Assembly: GCA_026874595.1 (NCBI GenBank)
Contig: CM049310.1
Location: forward strand, 30,381,558-30,445,557
Length of the DNA: 64,000 nucleotides
Reading direction: 5' to 3'
DNA from: Sipunculus nudus
Lineage: Eukaryota; Annelida; Sipuncula; Golfingiida; Sipunculidae
Shown here: in pieces, positions 59,942 to 64,000 of the stretch
Numbering within the stretch: the stretch's first letter is position 1
How the letters are laid out: every line of letters begins with the position of its first letter
The notes under the pieces: generated by a model
Seen by the model: only the letters and a program-made list of their open reading frames with translations
Database searches by the model: none
What the model was told of the DNA's origin: nothing
Made by a program: the position numbers and the translations under genes

Positions 59942-60584
59942 TACAGCAGTATACAGAATGTTCAGTATTCACAAACAGCAAACAGTAACTTAAAATCTAA
60001 GTGTCTCGAAACTACAGTTTCAATATCTCCAATTTTAACATATATATACCTAACCTCTTTATTCCATTCAAGTGGAGAGCTCGATTAGAGATTAAATACA
60101 ATCCCATTTATGTAATATTGTGATATGTGTAACTGAAAACTGATGTTACTCACACAGGGGTAAGGTGGAAGATTCCTATTATTGTCACCAAAATTGTACA
60201 CCAAATCTTCTTACGCTAGTCATTTTGATTATACTTATATTATACAACATATAAAATTGTTGGTGCCGTCACTTGGCAATGATGTTCCCTGTTATATAAA
60301 AGAAGCAGCGGTTTTTAGCACTCGGAAAGATATTTCCTCAAATGGAAGAAAATGAATACTCAACTCTTTGGGGGGAGAAAAGTGAAGGAAATTGAAAATA
60401 TTGTGTTCTTATGTAGCCTATTTTCTATTAACTAAAGGCACTCTAGTGTATTATGTAAATCATATCATGGTGTTAAAACCACCTAAGAAAAGTTAATTCT
60501 TGTTTCCTAAAAAGTAGAATGTGGTTTTTTAAATAGTTATGCCAACTACTGACATTTGTTAACACTACATACATTTGGTTCATA

Positions 60585-60844
60585 AGGCAAAAAAAAGGTA
60601 TGGTTCTCAGGCACTATTTTTTTCAAATTGGTGCTGGTGGGCGATTTTTTACCTTTTTATGTTTTGAGAAAAATGTCATATAATCAGGGAAAAGCGTGAT
60701 AACATTAGAATAGTTGTGCTTAACAGGTAAATACACTACACAACAAAAGAAAATCTGATCAAAATTGTTTTATCTATAATTTTTTATGCAGGGGGTTAAA
60801 ATTGACACAATAGTTCCTGAGAACCATACCTTTTTTGGGGGCCT
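60585..60844. mobile_element. 260-bp TA-flanked MITE
   Basis: Left AGGCAAAAAAAAGGTATGGT + TCTCAGGCACTAT and right (reverse complement) AGGCCCCCAAAAAAGGTATG + GTTCTCAGGAACTAT form long inverted repeats of about 35 bp with few mismatches. TA dinucleotides flank both ends (60,583-84 and 60,845-46). No coding capacity. Confidence 0.7.
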
Positions 60845-61721
60845 TACTGTACTGTTTCATGTGATAACATATCTGTGTCTAAACAGAACAAGTCCAGGTG
60901 GATACAAAATGTTTAAGGGTCAAATAGTGTAGACATTAACAGAATAATACTCATTGCTGTCAACAAGCTTTTTGATCAGCATCATTGTACATGGCTTGTA
61001 GAATGTTGCCTCCGTACTTCAAACTATGTATTTCTGTGGGGGGAGGTTTTAAAAGGTATATTCCAAAAGAGATTTCATCTAAAGATGTATTCCCAAAGAG
61101 TAGTTTCTTGTCGCTGGAAGGATAATCAGTAAAATTCAAGATTGCTGTTAGTTGCACCCTCACATTTATCTTTTTGTTATATTATAAGCTTATAATTAAT
61201 CATTTTAACTAGATACCTCTTTGTTGCAGGATTAATGTAACATTCCCAGTAGTTAATGGGTTGTGTGCCTGTGTGTGTGTGTAGAGACATCAAACTGAGG
61301 CTGTGAATGTTGTTTAATTAATTGTTTAACCTGTTATGTATGTTACAGTGTATGTGCATCTTGATGAGTAACAAGCGGGAATAGTAAAACGTCAGACGAG
61401 CTGAGACCTGTATCAGTATGTGATCTGATATTTGCCCTCTCCTTCCCGACCTCACTATTCTCTGTTTCTCAACCCTGTTTATAAGTATTTTCTTTGGCGT
61501 TTTTTTTTTTTTTTTTCAACTGGAAATTTCTTATTTTAATTTCACTGGTATACTTTTGGTCCTGGCTAAAATTGTATGCATCTAATACCAAGATAAAACA
61601 TACTTGTCTTTATCAAATATTCATAAGAAAATTACTGCAAAAGGAACAGCCCTTCCCGAACTAATTTAATTTAATGTATGTTGGATCATGTTCCTTGAGA
61701 TTCCATAAGGTTTGTAAAATC

Positions 61722-61905
61722 CTCAACTCAGGGACTTACATTGTAACACATGGGTCACCCTCAGCAGACTGATGTGCTTGTCAAAGACTTAGGGGGTGAT
61801 CACATGACCACAGGGAGTTTTTATCAAGCACACCAGTCTACTGATGATGACCATGTAAAATGGACGGAAGCCACAACTATGAACAATGTAAGTCCCTGAG
61901 TTGAG
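61722..61905. repeat. 184-bp fold-back repeat
   Basis: CTCAACTCAGGGACTTACAT + TGT at 61,722-61,744 is perfectly inverted at 61,883-61,905 (23 bp). A second, imperfect inverted pair lies inside (AGACTGATGTGCTTG / CAAGCACACCAGTCT). Could be a snap-back MITE or a transcribed long hairpin. Confidence 0.7.
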
Positions 61906-61966
61906 AATTTATAATTTAATATAACTGATATAATTAATAGTAAATTAAAATAACTTGGTCAATAAA

Positions 61967-63060
61967 TGGTAATTAAAAGATATGTTGTTTTACAGTTAAT
62001 TAGCCAACCAACACTTCTTGTAAGAGGTACAATTTATAATGGTCTCTAGTCACATACAACCAATAGCTAGCCTCATTTATGTTACGTTTTGCTATTCCTG
62101 TATCTTAATGGTATATTATAATATAATGATCATAACAGAAGTTACTAAATATAAATAAGGAATTATATTTGTAATTAAAAAAACTGTCTCATATATCTTG
62201 TTGTATTTAATAATTAGATTTCTATGCATGTATATAAATGTACTGTACATAGGGTATAACATGGTAATCTGTGGATAACACCACAGCTAGTAGACCAAGT
62301 GATCTGATTTGTATGTACAGTAATATCAAGTCACCTCCTAATCAGAAGTACATGCTTGTTATTGTCTAGTAAGGTTGTTACTTAGGTATGACATATATAT
62401 GAAGGTGCCTTTGTTGATTCTGTGTGGGGGTACAGGCATGTTGTCATGTTGTTACACTAAGTGGGTGTGCCCCTTGTTTTCAGCATATTCTTAATGGTTA
62501 TACCAAATGAACTGTGGAGTCCACAGTCATGTACCAAGTAGATCTCACAGAGCCAGGCAATGCTAGTTCAGCTGAGGATTTTTTGTGACTAACAAAGTAC
62601 TATGGAGACTTTTAATGACAATGATAGAGCCCAGAGCCATTTTATTCACCAAACTGACCTTCTTGGGAACAATGTGACTGAATTTTAGCTGCAAGCTTGC
62701 TTGGGTGGCTTGACTTCACTCTACAAAAAGTCATCTTGATTCAAGTGCGATGATGCAGAGGTTGTGTTAATAATTTGACTTTATGAAGTACATATTTTAG
62801 ATGTGGAAAGACCTATTACCTGTCCTTAGTTATTTGAATTATAATACATTGTATTTATCATATTTATAATGAGACATCTATTTTGTATTGAGATAGTCAT
62901 CTTGGCAGGCAATGTGATATGGTTGGCTCATTGCAGCATTTATTGTTGTCTTTTAAGGACACATTTTGGTATCGGACATTACTAGGGAGATATGGCTGAG
63001 GCAGTTTGATTACAGACAGGTAATTCAAGGTATCTGATGGACCATATGCTCATATGCTTT
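61967..63060. other. Intergenic, no gene seen
   Basis: AT-rich sequence without recognisable genes or repeats. Confidence 0.4.
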
Positions 63061-64000
63061 CTGTGACTATGAAGGTGGGAGGTGAAGCTTGGAGGAAAGC
63101 TTTCTGTGACTATGAAGGTGGGAAGTGAAGCTTGGAGGAAAGCTTTCTGTGACTATGAAGGTAAGGGTGAAGCTTGGAGGAAGGCTTCCTGTGACTATGA
63201 AGATGGGAGGTGAAGCTTGGAGGAAGGCTTCCTGTGACTATGAAGATGGAAGGTGAAGCTTGGAGGAAAGCTTTCTGTGACTATGAAGGTAAGGGTGAAG
63301 CTTGGAGGAAGGCTTTCTGTGATTATGAAGGTAAGGGTGAAGCTTGGAGGAAGGCTTCCTGTGACTATGAAGATGGGAGGTGAAGCTTGGAGGAAGGCTT
63401 CCTGTGACTATGAAGATGGGAGGGGAAGCTTGGAGGAAAGCTTTCTGTGACTATGAAGGTAAGGGTGAAGCTTGGAGGAAGGCTTTCTGTGATTATGAAG
63501 GTAAGGGTGAAGCTTGGAGGAAGGCTTCCTGTGACTATGAAGATGGGAGGTGAAGCTTGGAGGAAGGCTTCCTGTGACTATGAAGATGGGAGGTGAAGCT
63601 TGAAGGAAAGCTTTCTGTGACTATGAAGATAAGGATGAAGCTTGGAGGAAGGCTTTCTGTGACTATGAAGGTGGGAGGTGAAGCTTGGAGGAAGGCTTTC
63701 TGTGACTATGAAGGTAAGGGTGAAGCTTGGAGGAAGGCTTTCTGTGATTATGAAGGTAAGGGTGAAGCTTGGAGGAAGGCTTCCTGTGACTATGAAGATG
63801 GGAGGTGAAGCTTGGAGGAAGGCTTCCTGTGACTATGAAGATGGGAGGTGAAGCTTGGAGGAAAGCTTTCTGTGACTATGAAGGTAAGGGTGAAGCTTGG
63901 AGGAAGGCTTCCTGTGACTATGAAGATGGGAGGTGAAGCTTGGAGGAAGGCTTCCTGTGACTATGAAGATGGGAGGTGAAGCTTGGAGGAAAGCTTTCTG
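63060..64000. repeat. 42/43-bp minisatellite running off the window end
   Basis: About 22 copies of GTGACTATGAAGGTGGGAGG + TGAAGCTTGGAGGAAAGCTTTCT. Three unit types differ at GGTGGGAGGT (43 bp), GATGGGAGGT (43 bp) and GGTAAGGGT (42 bp) and recur in ordered blocks, a higher-order pattern. Each unit contains the short inverted AAGCTT...AAGCTT pair. Short plus-strand frames are shadows. Confidence 0.92.

Larger units (their letters stand above)
59942..61966 (+). other. MTMR9 3' UTR and downstream flank
   Basis: Begins after the TAA stop. No strong AATAAA lies close to the stop; an AATAAA is at 61,961-61,966, so a long 3' UTR is possible. A MITE and a fold-back repeat lie inside this interval. 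The real transcript end cannot be set from sequence. Confidence 0.35.

Noticed and set aside
1-64000. CRISPR array interpretation of the regular short repeats
   Set aside because: Units are contiguous minisatellites without unique spacers, in a spliced animal genome.

Overview
This window is animal nuclear DNA: AT-rich, with long introns, GT-AG splice sites and many transposon relics and minisatellites. I infer a bivalve mollusc or a close lophotrochozoan. The basis is a recurring class of repeat resembling the bivalve 'pearl' / Helitron-associated elements: a body or tandem array, then a GGAC/ACGG-type microsatellite, then an imperfect hairpin. No bacterial, organellar or intact viral genes were seen.

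Two host genes can be reconstructed exon by exon, and they diverge from each other. On the minus strand, seven exons between 21,777 and 9,660 encode most of a ZC2HC1A-type C2HC zinc-finger protein; the first exon and the C-terminal zinc-ribbon exon were not found, and a possible 36-nt exon lies at 7,900-7,935. On the plus strand, 14 coding exons (45,015-59,941) encode a complete 562-residue MTMR9, a catalytically dead myotubularin. Reading frame and phase are continuous across all 13 introns. The signature loop reads HGAEGLDTT where active myotubularins have HCSDGWDRT.

Layout. 1-9.3 kb: repeat elements and minisatellites (280-bp, 145-bp, 26-29-bp and 27-bp units) and a LINE tail. 9.6-21.8 kb: the zinc-finger gene, with a probable solo LTR, two hairpin-ended elements and a tRNA-like SINE head in its introns. 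22.8-31 kb: a decayed LINE reverse transcriptase, a 2.6-kb array of 42-bp units with a 1,056-bp higher-order duplication, a TTAA-flanked MITE and a 373-bp tandem duplication. 32.7-34.1 kb: a 1.4-kb TA-flanked element with pogo-like ends. 37.0-41.3 kb: a young LTR element with no recognisable gag or pol, holding several copies of a hairpin motif whose stem bases covary between copies. 45-60 kb: MTMR9, whose 5.7-kb intron 8 contains a 35-bp minisatellite split by about 4.3 kb of nested repeats. 60-64 kb: MITEs, a fold-back repeat and a 42/43-bp array running off the window end.

The strongest leads are the covarying hairpins inside the non-coding LTR element, the 31-bp repeat that has multiplied the exon-13 splice acceptor of MTMR9, and the 3' architecture shared by otherwise unrelated repeat families. 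Most short open frames here are repeat shadows and were not annotated as genes.
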